This document shows, piece after piece, positions 42,493 to 50,792 of a DNA stretch of 64,000 nucleotides. Below the pieces are notes generated by a model. That model did not search any database. It was given only the letters and a program-made list of their open reading frames with translations, and was not told the origin of the DNA. The stretch spans positions 124,001 to 188,000 of the forward strand of contig CAVYKK010000028.1 in assembly GCA_963769045.1 (NCBI GenBank), given 5' to 3'. The translations under genes and the position numbers were made by a program. Each line of letters starts with the position of its first letter. The first letter of the stretch is position 1. This DNA comes from Methanocella_A sp963769045 (GTDB lineage: Archaea > Halobacteriota > Methanocellia > Methanocellales > Methanocellaceae).

Positions 42493-44016
42493 CTATTTTA
42501 TATAACGATTATATAGCAGATATACAACACCGATCCCGATGGCAATTATCGTAAATATGCTGATGAGCCTCAGACCTGTTACTGGTAAACCATTGTCCCC
42601 TGCATCCCCTGTTAAATTGGTCGCATTTGCTATAGCAGAGTTTTGTGTGGGATTGGTCAAATTTAAGGTAAAATTTATTTCTGTCAACGTTCCATTGCTT
42701 TGTACAATGTCTTTCGTAAAACCCTGGCCCGGGAGGGGGAATACTTTTGCCGGGTTGTACACGCGTTGGTCGTGCTGGCCATTCCCTACCTGGTCGTAGT
42801 AGTTGAAGCCCCACGACCATACCGATCCGTCATTTAACATGGCCATTGAAAAATCATAACCTGCACTTATCTCCTTTACCCCCGTGAGGCTAATACGCCC
42901 CGGAAGGTATGTTGAAGTGAAACCCGCTCTACCTACCTGGCCATTACTATTATCTCCCCAGGTCCAAACCGTACCATCGCTCTCCAACGCCATAGCATGA
43001 CTATAACCAACAGAAATCTGGACGACATTACTCAACCCATCCACCTTTACCGGCGAAAACGCATACAGTGATGGATCATAGAGCCCCATTTTATTAGCGC
43101 TATCATTTCCAAAGCTACCTCCATAACTCTGTCCCCACCCCCATACTGTACCATCGCTCTTAAGGACAAAGATATGTTCTCCGCGATTTCCTACTGATAC
43201 GACATCTGTGAGGTTATTCACTATTATCGGAGTCCGATACGCCTTTTCCTGGCCAGGGCCCGGTATGATGGTACCAATCGATATCGTAGTACCATTTGCC
43301 TGAGGCACTGGTATCCCGTAAACATCATAACTGTGCTGTACTCCACTTACACCATTGCTGTTCAACACGCCATAAACGGCTTGTGTGCCATTAACTTCCA
43401 GAATGTTACTGCCCCAACCCCAAAGCGTGCCGGTTTTATCTATAGCGAAAGAAGCATCAGCTCCTGCAAAAATTTTTTGGATATTACTTAATCCGGATAT
43501 TTGTACGGGCACAGGATTCTGTTTAGAAACAGTATTCCCGATCTCCCCATAATAGTTAGAGCCCCAGCCCCAGACAGTCCCATCGCTTCTTAAGGCAAGA
43601 TTCCAGCCAGGGCCTGCAGAAATCATCGTTATATTTAATAGGCCTTTAACCTGAACGGGTACAGTAAACCCGGACAGCTCATCCGCAACAGTATTACCGC
43701 ACTGTCCAAGGCTATTAGCTCCCCACGCCCACACCGTCCCATCATCTTTCAACGCCAGACCTCCTGCGCCTCCCGCAGAGATCATTATCACGTTCGAGAT
43801 CGGAACCTGTGTATAGTCTTTAATAGTACCGCCTGCGTAGCCAACACCGCATTCCGCAAGCGTGTTCGTACCGCAAGCGTACACATCTCCGTCGTCCTGG
43901 AGGATGAGCGAATGACTTTCCCCCGCTGATATGGACACAACTTTCGATGCGGATGCTGAAACGGGCAACACGAAAACTAACAGGGATAATATAATGATAC
44001 ATGCTAATGCTCTCAA
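42493..44016 (-). CDS. Secreted RCC1-repeat beta-propeller protein with C-terminal anchor (cassette copy 2)
   Basis: 507 residues: signal peptide (about 1-24), then RCC1-type repeats with cores such as LQDDGDVYACGTNTLAECG, LKDDGTVWAWGANSLGQCGN, LRSDGTVWGWGSNYYGEIGN, LESDGTVWTWGDNSNGQVG and LNDGSVWSWGFNYYDQVGNG. A stretch rich in N-x-S/T sequons (about 440-475) and one C-terminal helix (LISIFTIIAIGIGVVYLLYN) follow. Unlike copy 1 it has no PGF-type motif, so it is held by an ordinary anchor. It is the last gene of cassette copy 2, 3 bases after permease B. Confidence 0.8.
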   Translation of the reverse strand: MRALACIIILSLLVFVLPVSASASKVVSISAGESHSLILQDDGDVYACGTNTLAECGVGYAGGTIKDYTQVPISNVIMISAGGAGGLALKDDGTVWAWGANSLGQCGNTVADELSGFTVPVQVKGLLNITMISAGPGWNLALRSDGTVWGWGSNYYGEIGNTVSKQNPVPVQISGLSNIQKIFAGADASFAIDKTGTLWGWGSNILEVNGTQAVYGVLNSNGVSGVQHSYDVYGIPVPQANGTTISIGTIIPGPGQEKAYRTPIIVNNLTDVVSVGNRGEHIFVLKSDGTVWGWGQSYGGSFGNDSANKMGLYDPSLYAFSPVKVDGLSNVVQISVGYSHAMALESDGTVWTWGDNSNGQVGRAGFTSTYLPGRISLTGVKEISAGYDFSMAMLNDGSVWSWGFNYYDQVGNGQHDQRVYNPAKVFPLPGQGFTKDIVQSNGTLTEINFTLNLTNPTQNSAIANATNLTGDAGDNGLPVTGLRLISIFTIIAIGIGVVYLLYNRYIK

Positions 44017-44019
44017 GGT

Positions 44020-44847
44020 CTATCCCATCCTGGTATCATCGGTTTTCGTCAAAATGAAGCAATCTAACAGCACCACTAATACGGTAAGCGAAAGTAACGT
44101 AACTATAAAGGGCAAAGCAGCCCCAAACCATCCCATAAACGAGTTTGCATTGAATAGGTTGATCCACGTAGTACTCGTAGAGACTGGGAACACCGCTTTA
44201 GCGAATAATAGGTACGGAGATATCGGCGGTGTATGTAAATTGGCTAAGATGTAACCGTTCCAGTCGGCGAAAAGGTAGGTGACGAATACAGAGGCGGATG
44301 TCAATATGTTTTTAAACAACAAACTAGCGAGGATTGCCAAGCCTACGGTCAAAGAACAAATAATCGTTATACTAAAATCAAGTGACAGGATTCGCAGAAG
44401 AAAGTCGCTCATCGATAAAGGCGGCCTGAAGAAACTTGTGAGCAATACAAAGGTCAACAAGAGGATCAATGACGAGGAAATAAAGGCAAAGCAACTCAGG
44501 CCTATAAATTTGCCTATGATAATGTCTCTGCGGTAGAGCGGTTTCATGATCAGCACGTCGAGGATATGTTTAAATCGTTCCTCGGAAACGGACATCAATC
44601 CATAAAACCCTACGAAGATTACCATCAGGTAAGACAGCATCCATAATACATTCTTATAAGCTAGAATAAAGACATCGCCACCTGAACCGGGATCGATTGT
44701 AATGCTCTTAGGAGTGGATGCATAAGCGGCCATATTCACATATATCAGAACGATGATGATACCTACAAGTACCATATTGAGGGGATGGAAGAGGACTCGT
44801 CTCAACTCGTTTTTTGCGACCAGATACAGTATTCGAATACCACTCAT
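44020..44847 (-). CDS. ABC-2 type permease B, cassette copy 2
   Basis: 275 residues, six helices, homologous to permease B of copy 1: VAKNELRRVLFHPLNMVLVG at the start, SEERFKHILDVLIMKPLYRR as coupling segment, and a last helix followed by DCFILTKTDDTRMG. It overlaps permease A by 4 bases. It is less GC-rich than copy 1, like the rest of cassette copy 2. No nucleotide-binding domain is present. Confidence 0.8.
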   Translation of the reverse strand: MSGIRILYLVAKNELRRVLFHPLNMVLVGIIIVLIYVNMAAYASTPKSITIDPGSGGDVFILAYKNVLWMLSYLMVIFVGFYGLMSVSEERFKHILDVLIMKPLYRRDIIIGKFIGLSCFAFISSSLILLLTFVLLTSFFRPPLSMSDFLLRILSLDFSITIICSLTVGLAILASLLFKNILTSASVFVTYLFADWNGYILANLHTPPISPYLLFAKAVFPVSTSTTWINLFNANSFMGWFGAALPFIVTLLSLTVLVVLLDCFILTKTDDTRMG

Positions 44848-45686
44848 GACATATCCTTCCTTAAGAAAATTACGTAACCCAAAATAACAGGTACGGCAAT
44901 AAATAGCACTAACTTCATAACGTCCCCCTGAATGTTCATGATACTAACGATCGAAGTAGTTGCAAGATTCACATACGCATGATCCATGATCTGCAACAAT
45001 ATGCCGAACGGAGACCAACCCACGATAATATTTTCGACGTAATTTTGATTGCCGGGAAACATAGTTGAAATCACGCCTGCAAAATTACCCGACGCAATAA
45101 ATGTAGAAATGTACACGAGCAACAGGCTCAAAGTAAGCCCGAGAGCACGGCTATTAATGACAAGAGATATGAGCATCGATAACGACACGAACACCATAAC
45201 ATACAGCAACGGGACGATAATTGTTATAGGTAGCAAGCCGAGATAGCTGTTCAGGCAAGAAGCAAACTGATCACCGAAGATAATAAAAAGGGCGGCCGTA
45301 TAAAACATCGTTATAATCGCCATCAGCAACAGCAAAAACGCGGCTATACTGATTAGTTTACCATTGATTATCGTATCCCTGTATACCGGTTTGACAATTA
45401 ATGTGTTCATTGCGTTATTGTACAGGTCTTTCGCAATAGCCTGATAGCCGATCATAACGCCCACGAAAGCCCCATAGGTCCTAAAGACATAAAACAGTGT
45501 ATGAGCGGCAGCAATACCCGTATCATTATTAAACATAAACATAGACATAGAATTGTTAACCACACCGGTGAGCTGATTTAAGCTGATAACGATATAAATA
45601 ACGAATGTAGCAAGCACGATATGGATCATGCCATTGCTCAGTAGATCTGAGAACTCTTTACCCGCAATTTTCATTAGATTACTCAT
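44844..45686 (-). CDS. ABC-2 type permease A, cassette copy 2
   Basis: About 280 residues from the ATG at 45686 (SNLMKIAGKEFSDLLSNGMI). Six helices, coupling segment AKDLYNNAMNTLIVKPVYRD, and a last helix ending ILGYVIFLRKDMS, the same C-terminal pattern as permease A of copy 1. An in-frame TTG three codons earlier (45695) is possible. It follows the small secreted gene by about 45 bases. Confidence 0.8.
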   Translation of the reverse strand: MSNLMKIAGKEFSDLLSNGMIHIVLATFVIYIVISLNQLTGVVNNSMSMFMFNNDTGIAAAHTLFYVFRTYGAFVGVMIGYQAIAKDLYNNAMNTLIVKPVYRDTIINGKLISIAAFLLLLMAIITMFYTAALFIIFGDQFASCLNSYLGLLPITIIVPLLYVMVFVSLSMLISLVINSRALGLTLSLLLVYISTFIASGNFAGVISTMFPGNQNYVENIIVGWSPFGILLQIMDHAYVNLATTSIVSIMNIQGDVMKLVLFIAVPVILGYVIFLRKDMS

Positions 45687-45731
45687 TTTAGCCAACCTAT
45701 ATGTTTAATAAATATAAAAAATAAAAAAATT

Positions 45732-46190
45732 TTATTGTCCTACTACCGTGAATGTCATGTATGTGTCAGCATCTGAATTTAAACTACCTCCGTAGTTATG
45801 CCAAGCATTTACACCGTAAGTAGCTGGTGTCCATGGTCTCAAAGGTACAGAGTTTGAAATGGCACCACTAGATGGGCAATCTGAAAACGCTGCACAATAG
45901 TGAGTTGGAGAATAACCGGAAGACAATGCGAAACATGAATAGGGCGTACTAACATCATGATCTACATTATCGTTATTAGTCCATTTATTGTTCCAACTTA
46001 CAGAATCAGAACTGTAATGCAAATCGGAGAAACTGCCCGACGAATACATAATTGCGTTTGTATTCGTACCATCTGTTCTTGAGGTGAAAGTCCCGGAATA
46101 GGTGTATGTGGCTGCACTTGCAGTTCCTATCATGCCTACCGCAAGTATTAAACCTGCGATAGCCAATACTAGTAGTTTGTTCTTTAACAT
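45732..46190 (-). CDS. Small secreted protein, first gene of cassette copy 2
   Basis: 152 residues with signal peptide LKNKLLVLAIAGLILAVGMI, cleaved near ASAA, and a mature part rich in Ser, Tyr, Thr and Asn (TYTYSGTFTSRTDGTNTNAI, YSCFALSSGYSPTHYCAAF). It has three cysteines. The mature part is unlike that of copy 1, although leader, promoter and signal peptide are nearly the same. It is probably the secreted product handled by the cassette (inference). Confidence 0.75.
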   Translation of the reverse strand: MLKNKLLVLAIAGLILAVGMIGTASAATYTYSGTFTSRTDGTNTNAIMYSSGSFSDLHYSSDSVSWNNKWTNNDNVDHDVSTPYSCFALSSGYSPTHYCAAFSDCPSSGAISNSVPLRPWTPATYGVNAWHNYGGSLNSDADTYMTFTVVGQ

Positions 46191-46326
46191 ACCAAATCAC
46201 TCCCGAGTCGCCTGGCGGGCATCGTTTGTCAAGCCGGTACCCGCAGGGCAACTCCTAAAAATACAATTTTCTGTAGAGTATATAAATTGGTATGCACATA
46301 TGTGTATAAATAAAAATTAAAAAGGG
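46191..46326 (-). promoter_or_regulatory. Conserved leader and palindromic operator, cassette copy 2
   Basis: TATGCACATATGTGTATA (46291-46308) is the same palindrome as in copy 1 with one changed base; the TATA element is at 46281-46288 (TATAAATT read on the plus strand). The leader from there to the ATG is close to that of copy 1. The regulator gene ends immediately upstream (46327). Confidence 0.65.
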
Positions 46327-47064
46327 TTATTTGGTAAATTTTTCGATAATCGGTACTACTTCCTCTTCGATATAGTACCGTTTATATTTACCTTCTTTTA
46401 CATACGTTATTATCCTGTTGCGTAGCAATGAATCCATATACCAGTGCGCTGTACTCTCTCTAATATCAAAATTGTCCGCGATTTGCCTGTTGATAGCGCC
46501 CGGATTATTTTTAAGGAAAATCAATATTGATTTGCTTGTCTCATTTTTAAACGCTGATAATACTAATTTTTCTTTATCCGTATATGTATTCGAGTTCTGA
46601 AAAAGCCTTAAGAATTTTCCTATCCTCTTTGGCACTATCCTTTGTGCCATGCCGAGCTGGTTTACGTGATATTTAACGCTTCCAATGTTGATGCCTTCAC
46701 TTCTGGAAATGTCTCTCACCGTACTCCCCGGATTGCTCTGGATATATGTATAAATTAGATCCCTTCTTCTGTTCTCTACCAGATGTTTTAATTTTCCGAG
46801 GAGGACCGGAGTAAATTTAATGACTCCCAATCCGGCAATAATTGCAGCCAGTATAAATGAAACCTGTATCCACAACGGTAGTTGCCAGAATGGGACGCTA
46901 TTTTCTGCGCCCCCTTCTTTTATATTATTACCAGGCAAGGGGCTGGCTCCTACATTATACTGTGCATAAGTATTAGTAGAAATCAGATACACTATTATAA
47001 TAAATATTAATATCCTTATGCAACATTTACCATACCATTGCATAAGGAAGATTACGCACTTCAA
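46327..47064 (-). CDS. Membrane-anchored two-HTH regulator
   Basis: 245 residues from a TTG that overlaps the preceding stop (an ATG at 47043 is an alternative). First helix about 15-32 (IRILIFIIIVYLISTNTYAQ), a short outside loop, second helix about 68-88 after FWQLPLWIQ, then winged helix 1 (NPGSTVRDISRSEGINIGS, VKYHVNQLG) and winged helix 2 (NPGAINRQIADNFDIRES, TAHWYMDSLL, KEGKYKRYYIEEE). An unbroken relative of 18000-18753. The DNA-binding part lies in the cytoplasm and the loop outside, so it may sense the exported protein encoded just upstream. Its likely targets are the palindromes at 46291 and 41983. Confidence 0.8.
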   Translation of the reverse strand: MKCVIFLMQWYGKCCIRILIFIIIVYLISTNTYAQYNVGASPLPGNNIKEGGAENSVPFWQLPLWIQVSFILAAIIAGLGVIKFTPVLLGKLKHLVENRRRDLIYTYIQSNPGSTVRDISRSEGINIGSVKYHVNQLGMAQRIVPKRIGKFLRLFQNSNTYTDKEKLVLSAFKNETSKSILIFLKNNPGAINRQIADNFDIRESTAHWYMDSLLRNRIITYVKEGKYKRYYIEEEVVPIIEKFTK

Positions 47065-47516
47065 ATAGTATAACTTTGTGTTCCTGTTACACTATCACCA
47101 TAAACTTCGTAATACCAGGTTCCCTGTGCAATCCCATTGGCATTGTTCACGTAAATATTAATCCTGCCATCGGTATTGCCGTCAGCATTATCGTAGTACG
47201 GCCCTAGCGTATATCCATCAGGGGTGTAAATTTTTAATCTAAGGGAATCATACTGGTCACCCCAGTTCAAATCAACGTGCAATGACGTATAAAATCCTGA
47301 GACGATCTCCGAATGCCAGTTAGTCTGACCCTGGGTAATCGACGAAGAAACAGTCATTGGACGAAATACCAGGGCAGAATCTGTAGCCGGTATAATCACA
47401 TATCCGCCATTTTTTGCTTTATCCTGTTTGACACTCGATGCATCGACTGTACCTATCATCAATGTCGCTAGGACTATTGATAGTAAAACTACTGTCAGCA
47501 TACGCTTATTTTGCAT
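47061..47516 (-). CDS. Exported beta-domain protein paired with the membrane regulator
   Basis: 151 residues: signal peptide (about 1-26, cleavage near VDAS) and one beta-sandwich domain (SSITQGQTNWHSEIVSGFYT, LHVDLNWGDQYDSLRLKIYT, PDGYTLGPYYDNADGNTDGR, INIYVNNANGIAQGTWYYEV). The same domain ends the protein at 18761-19892, also followed by a two-HTH membrane regulator. It overlaps the regulator gene (TTGA). The pairing suggests the exported domain is part of the signal input. Confidence 0.8.
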   Translation of the reverse strand: MQNKRMLTVVLLSIVLATLMIGTVDASSVKQDKAKNGGYVIIPATDSALVFRPMTVSSSITQGQTNWHSEIVSGFYTSLHVDLNWGDQYDSLRLKIYTPDGYTLGPYYDNADGNTDGRINIYVNNANGIAQGTWYYEVYGDSVTGTQSYTI

Positions 47517-47569
47517 ATTGGTTCACCAGGATAAGCTTAATACCAGCTTTTCAAAACGCTTGTGTACCA

Positions 47570-47618
47570 ATCATCTAAGAATCCAGTTCTTAGATGATCG
47601 AGACATAAAGCCCTTATA
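47570..47618 (-). promoter_or_regulatory. Promoter with 12-base inverted repeat
   Basis: ATCATCTAAGAA and TTCTTAGATGAT (perfect 12-base arms, 5-base loop, 47570-47598) lie just downstream, read leftward, of the TATA-like GATAATATAAGG (about 47607-47618). The repeat therefore covers the expected start of transcription of the exported-protein/regulator operon and is a good operator candidate. Confidence 0.5.
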
Positions 47619-47677
47619 TTATCAATCGAAAAATAACATTGAAGTTTTGGGGGAAATTTGATGGATGGTGTGTGTCA

Positions 47678-47989
47678 ATGGATAAGCTCCAATCAATTGA
47701 GAGGTGTGGCCACGATTTGTACAAATCGTTGTCCAGAAGTAAAATTCGCAGGGATATCCTAATATTTTTAAGGAAAAACCCCGATAATACCACCATCTTT
47801 GAGATATCCAGGAACATCAAGGCCAGCTATACAAATACAAAAGGAGCCATTTTGGGATACGGCAAAGGGTATAAAGAGGAAAGATCACTTGCCAGCCTGG
47901 GCCTGGTTATCAGTGAAAATGGTCGCTCTTCGGTTAATATTATTCTCAGTCCCAGGGGACATGAGATAGCAAAATTGTTGGAGGAGTAG
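47678..47989 (+). CDS. Winged-helix regulator
   Basis: About 103 residues from the ATG at 47678 (DKLQSIERCGHDLYKSLSRS). HTH region RRDILIFLRKNPDNTTIFEI, SRNIKASYTNTKGAILGYG, then GLVISENGRSSVNIILSPRG, the pattern of small archaeal winged-helix proteins. A TTG at 47639 is an alternative start. It overlaps the ABC ATPase start by one base, so it probably controls that operon or the divergent one. Confidence 0.75.
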   Translation: MDKLQSIERCGHDLYKSLSRSKIRRDILIFLRKNPDNTTIFEISRNIKASYTNTKGAILGYGKGYKEERSLASLGLVISENGRSSVNIILSPRGHEIAKLLEE

Positions 47990-48930
47990 TGTTGATAGAA
48001 ACATTCGACCTGACGAAGAAGTACGATCAGAAAGCGGTTGTTAACAATCTCAACCTGAAAGTGAATGACGGGGAGATTTTCGGTTTTCTTGGGCCTAACG
48101 GCGCAGGCAAAACCACTACGATGAAGATGCTGCTCGGCCTGGTGCAGCCCACTTCCGGTACCGGCAAAGTGGCAGGCTTTGACATTATTCACCAGGTGCT
48201 GGACGTGCGTAAACATTGCGGCGTGCTCCCCGACCCTGCAGGTTTCTATGATAATCTCAACGCCCGCCAGAACCTCAAGTTTTACGGCAGCCTCTACGAC
48301 CTGGATAAGAAGGACCTGGATGCTAAGGTCGAGGCTACCCTCGATCTCGTGGGTCTTAAAGATGCGAAGAATAAGAAGATCGGCAAGTTCAGCAAGGGTA
48401 TGAGGCAGCGTTTCGGCGTGGCACAGGCCATCGTACACGATCCGCAGGTGTTGATGTTTGACGAGCCTACTGCTGGCATCGACCCGCAGGGCGCCGAGGA
48501 CTTCCGTGTGTTGATGCGACAGTTGAAGGCGAAGGGCAAGACAATATTCCTGACCTCTCATGTGATGCCGGAGGTGGAGGCGATCTGTGATCGTATCGGC
48601 ATTATCATTAACGGCGAGATGAAGATCTGCGGCAACGTTAATGAGCTGGTGGACCAGTATTCGCGGAGGCAGGGCTATCAGTTGAAACTGCGGGTGAAAG
48701 AATTGGATGAGGGCGCGGTCAGGAATTCGCTGAAGAGCATTGCCAGTGTTTATTCGATTGTAAGGAATGACGGGTTTTTCCTTATCAACGCGAAGGAGGA
48801 CGTGTCGGAGGACGTGTCCCGATCGATCCTGAGAGAGAAGGGCGTTATTACGGAGCTTGAGAGTTACCGTCCTTCGCTGAATGAGATCTTCCTGGATGTT
48901 ACGAGGCCGGTTGCTGGTGAGCAGCGATGA
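47989..48930 (+). CDS. ABC transporter ATP-binding protein (module 3)
   Basis: 313 residues with Walker A GPNGAGKTTTMKML, signature FSKGMRQRFGVAQ, Walker B VLMFDEPTAGIDPQG and switch His in FLTSHVMPE. It belongs to the same family as the module 1 and 2 ATPases but is more distant. Start GTG. No permease follows in this operon: next is a NEW3-type exported protein. The two permease pairs at 39639-41353 and 44020-45686, divergent and ATPase-less, are the obvious partners (inference). Confidence 0.9.
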   Translation: MLIETFDLTKKYDQKAVVNNLNLKVNDGEIFGFLGPNGAGKTTTMKMLLGLVQPTSGTGKVAGFDIIHQVLDVRKHCGVLPDPAGFYDNLNARQNLKFYGSLYDLDKKDLDAKVEATLDLVGLKDAKNKKIGKFSKGMRQRFGVAQAIVHDPQVLMFDEPTAGIDPQGAEDFRVLMRQLKAKGKTIFLTSHVMPEVEAICDRIGIIINGEMKICGNVNELVDQYSRRQGYQLKLRVKELDEGAVRNSLKSIASVYSIVRNDGFFLINAKEDVSEDVSRSILREKGVITELESYRPSLNEIFLDVTRPVAGEQR

Positions 48931-50268
48931 AAATCCTGCGATTTTTACTGTCTGCCCTGATATGCTTACTATTATTATATGGTTTCACCTCTACGGCTCT
49001 TGCCGACTCTCCGATCACCGTATCGGTCAGGGACGGCAAGGGTCCGCTTGGTGGTGCCATGATCGCGGTCCAGTCCGGCGGTACCACCTATTCCGACCAG
49101 ACTAATTCAGATGGCCTGGCCAGTTTTTCGCTGCCTGACGGGCAGTACACGTTTACTGCCTCCCGGGAGGGATACGGCCCGGGTTCGGGAATTGGCAATG
49201 TCGGCACGGACAGTATGGTAAACATTACGCTTAAGAATCTTTACGTGATTAGCGGCACGGTGATCGACGCGTCACTCGGCACCCCGTTGAAAGACGCTGC
49301 GGTCACTGTTACCGATAAATCCTCGCAGGCCGTCTATACCGGGAGCACGAACGATAACGGCGTGTTCGGCATCCTCGTACCTAACGGCTACTACGGGGTA
49401 GAAGCTCGTTCAGGAGGTTACGAGTCATCGTATCTGGATAACAATGGCGCGGGGTACCATGTCATGGATAATCCGCTGTATGTCGGCTATATACCTGTAG
49501 CCACGAGCAGTATAGCGGGCAGTGTTAACGGTGTTAAACTTTCGACCGATTTTCCGGGTAAGACTGTCAAGGTGAACGAATCGGTTTCGTTCGCGGTAAA
49601 GATTACGAATAACGGTATCGTGGACCGGGTGTATACGCTGGCTGTGAAAGATGCCCCGCCGGGCTGGAACGTCCAGTTGCTCTCGGGCAGCGACGTGGTC
49701 AACCGCGTGTTCGTGCCCAGCAAGTCGAGCCAGACCATACAGGTAAAAATGACTCCGCTGGATGCCGGAAGCAATAGCGTTACCATCGCAGCCGGTTCGG
49801 CGAATGACACCGGCGAGCTCAAGCTGTTCGTAGACTCTGTAAAAGATACTGACTACCGGATCGAGCTTATTGTCCCTGACGATATTTCTCTTAACACAGG
49901 CGAGAACCGTAACGTAGAGGCTATCATCCGCAATAATGGCACGTCCAGGCTCACTAACGTGATGCTGGACATCGGCCAGGGCGACGTGCCCCAGTCGCTG
50001 ACAGCCACGGTAAACACTCGGACTGTCGAAGAGTTAAATCCTGGCGAATCACAGCGGTTTGTCATACAACTCTACGCTAAAGCTGATGCGGGCAACGGTA
50101 ATGATAAGTTGTACATGCGCGCTACGAGCGGCGAGAGCGAAGAGCGATCAAAAGTACATGACAGTCAGCTATGCGACGAGCAACACCTGGCTCGGAGCGG
50201 GTATTGGCATCGCGCTCGTGGCAATTTTGGCGTTCGGCTTTATCGTCTGGAAATATGGCAGACGATGA
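48927..50268 (+). CDS. Exported carboxypeptidase-regulatory/NEW3-type protein (module 3), frameshifted
   Basis: Signal peptide (KILRFLLSALICLLLLYGFT) then two carboxypeptidase-regulatory-like beta domains (about 28-110: VRDGKGPLGGAMIAVQSGG; about 110-180: VIDASLGTPLKDAAVTVTDK), NEW3-type repeats (VNESVSFAVKITNNGIVDRV, DISLNTGENRNVEAIIRNNG) and, after a frame change near 50139-50141, KSDQKYMTVSYATSN and a final helix ending VWKYGRR. Removing one base gives 447 codons and the same C-terminal pattern as the module 1 and 2 proteins. It overlaps the ATPase by 4 bases. Confidence 0.75.
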
Positions 50269-50289
50269 TTTTTTTAGGATTATTAGAAT

Positions 50290-50705
50290 CAGGCCTTGTT
50301 AAGGCTATGCTACTCCTGTCACGCTCGCCAAGAGCGCCAGGTAGCCAAGGGCGCCAAGGCTTTTTTACTCATCGGGAGACCAAGGAGGACAGGGAAGCCA
50401 GGGTGCTTGAGTCTATGGAGAAGGAAGGAGCCGAAGGAGAACTATTTTAAAAACGGAGCCCAAGGAGCTAAGGAGCATAAGGAGGACTAATATGAAAAAA
50501 GCTCCTTAGTCTCCTTAGCTCCTTGGGCTCCCTTTTAAAAACCGTTCTCCTTGGACTCCTTATCCCTCCCTCGACTTAGGCACCTTAAGCTCCTTGATCT
50601 CCTTGGCCTCAAATTATTTGTTTTAAGAAAATCGCCGTATATAAACGTCTTGGCGCCCTTGGCTCTTGGCGCCCCTAGCGGCCCTGACAGGAGTCGCATA
50701 GCCTG
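50290..50705. repeat. Composite inverted repeat with nested CTCCTTAG-word hairpin
   Basis: The outer arms, about 50296-50362 and 50647-50703, share GGCTATGC-ACTCCTGTCA followed by GCCAAG-type words, read in opposite directions. Inside, 50450-50560 holds a hairpin of another word type: GGAGCCCAAGGAGCTAAGG on the left and CCTTAGCTCCTTGGGCTCC on the right, about 45 bases apart, with further CTCCTTG-type words out to about 50610. No gene is seen. It separates module 3 from the MMPL operon. Confidence 0.75.
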
Positions 50706-50792
50706 AGCAGAGCGATCTCTCATTGCCTGAATATCAATAAAAATTTATAGCCCCGTAAAAATGATACGGGGCTATCTTTCTCAATGCAATCC

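Noticed and set aside
50280..50450. Coding extension of the module 3 exported protein through the repeat
   Set aside because: The extension reads the word repeats as low-complexity protein; the true end after frame correction is the helix and VWKYGRR at 50268.
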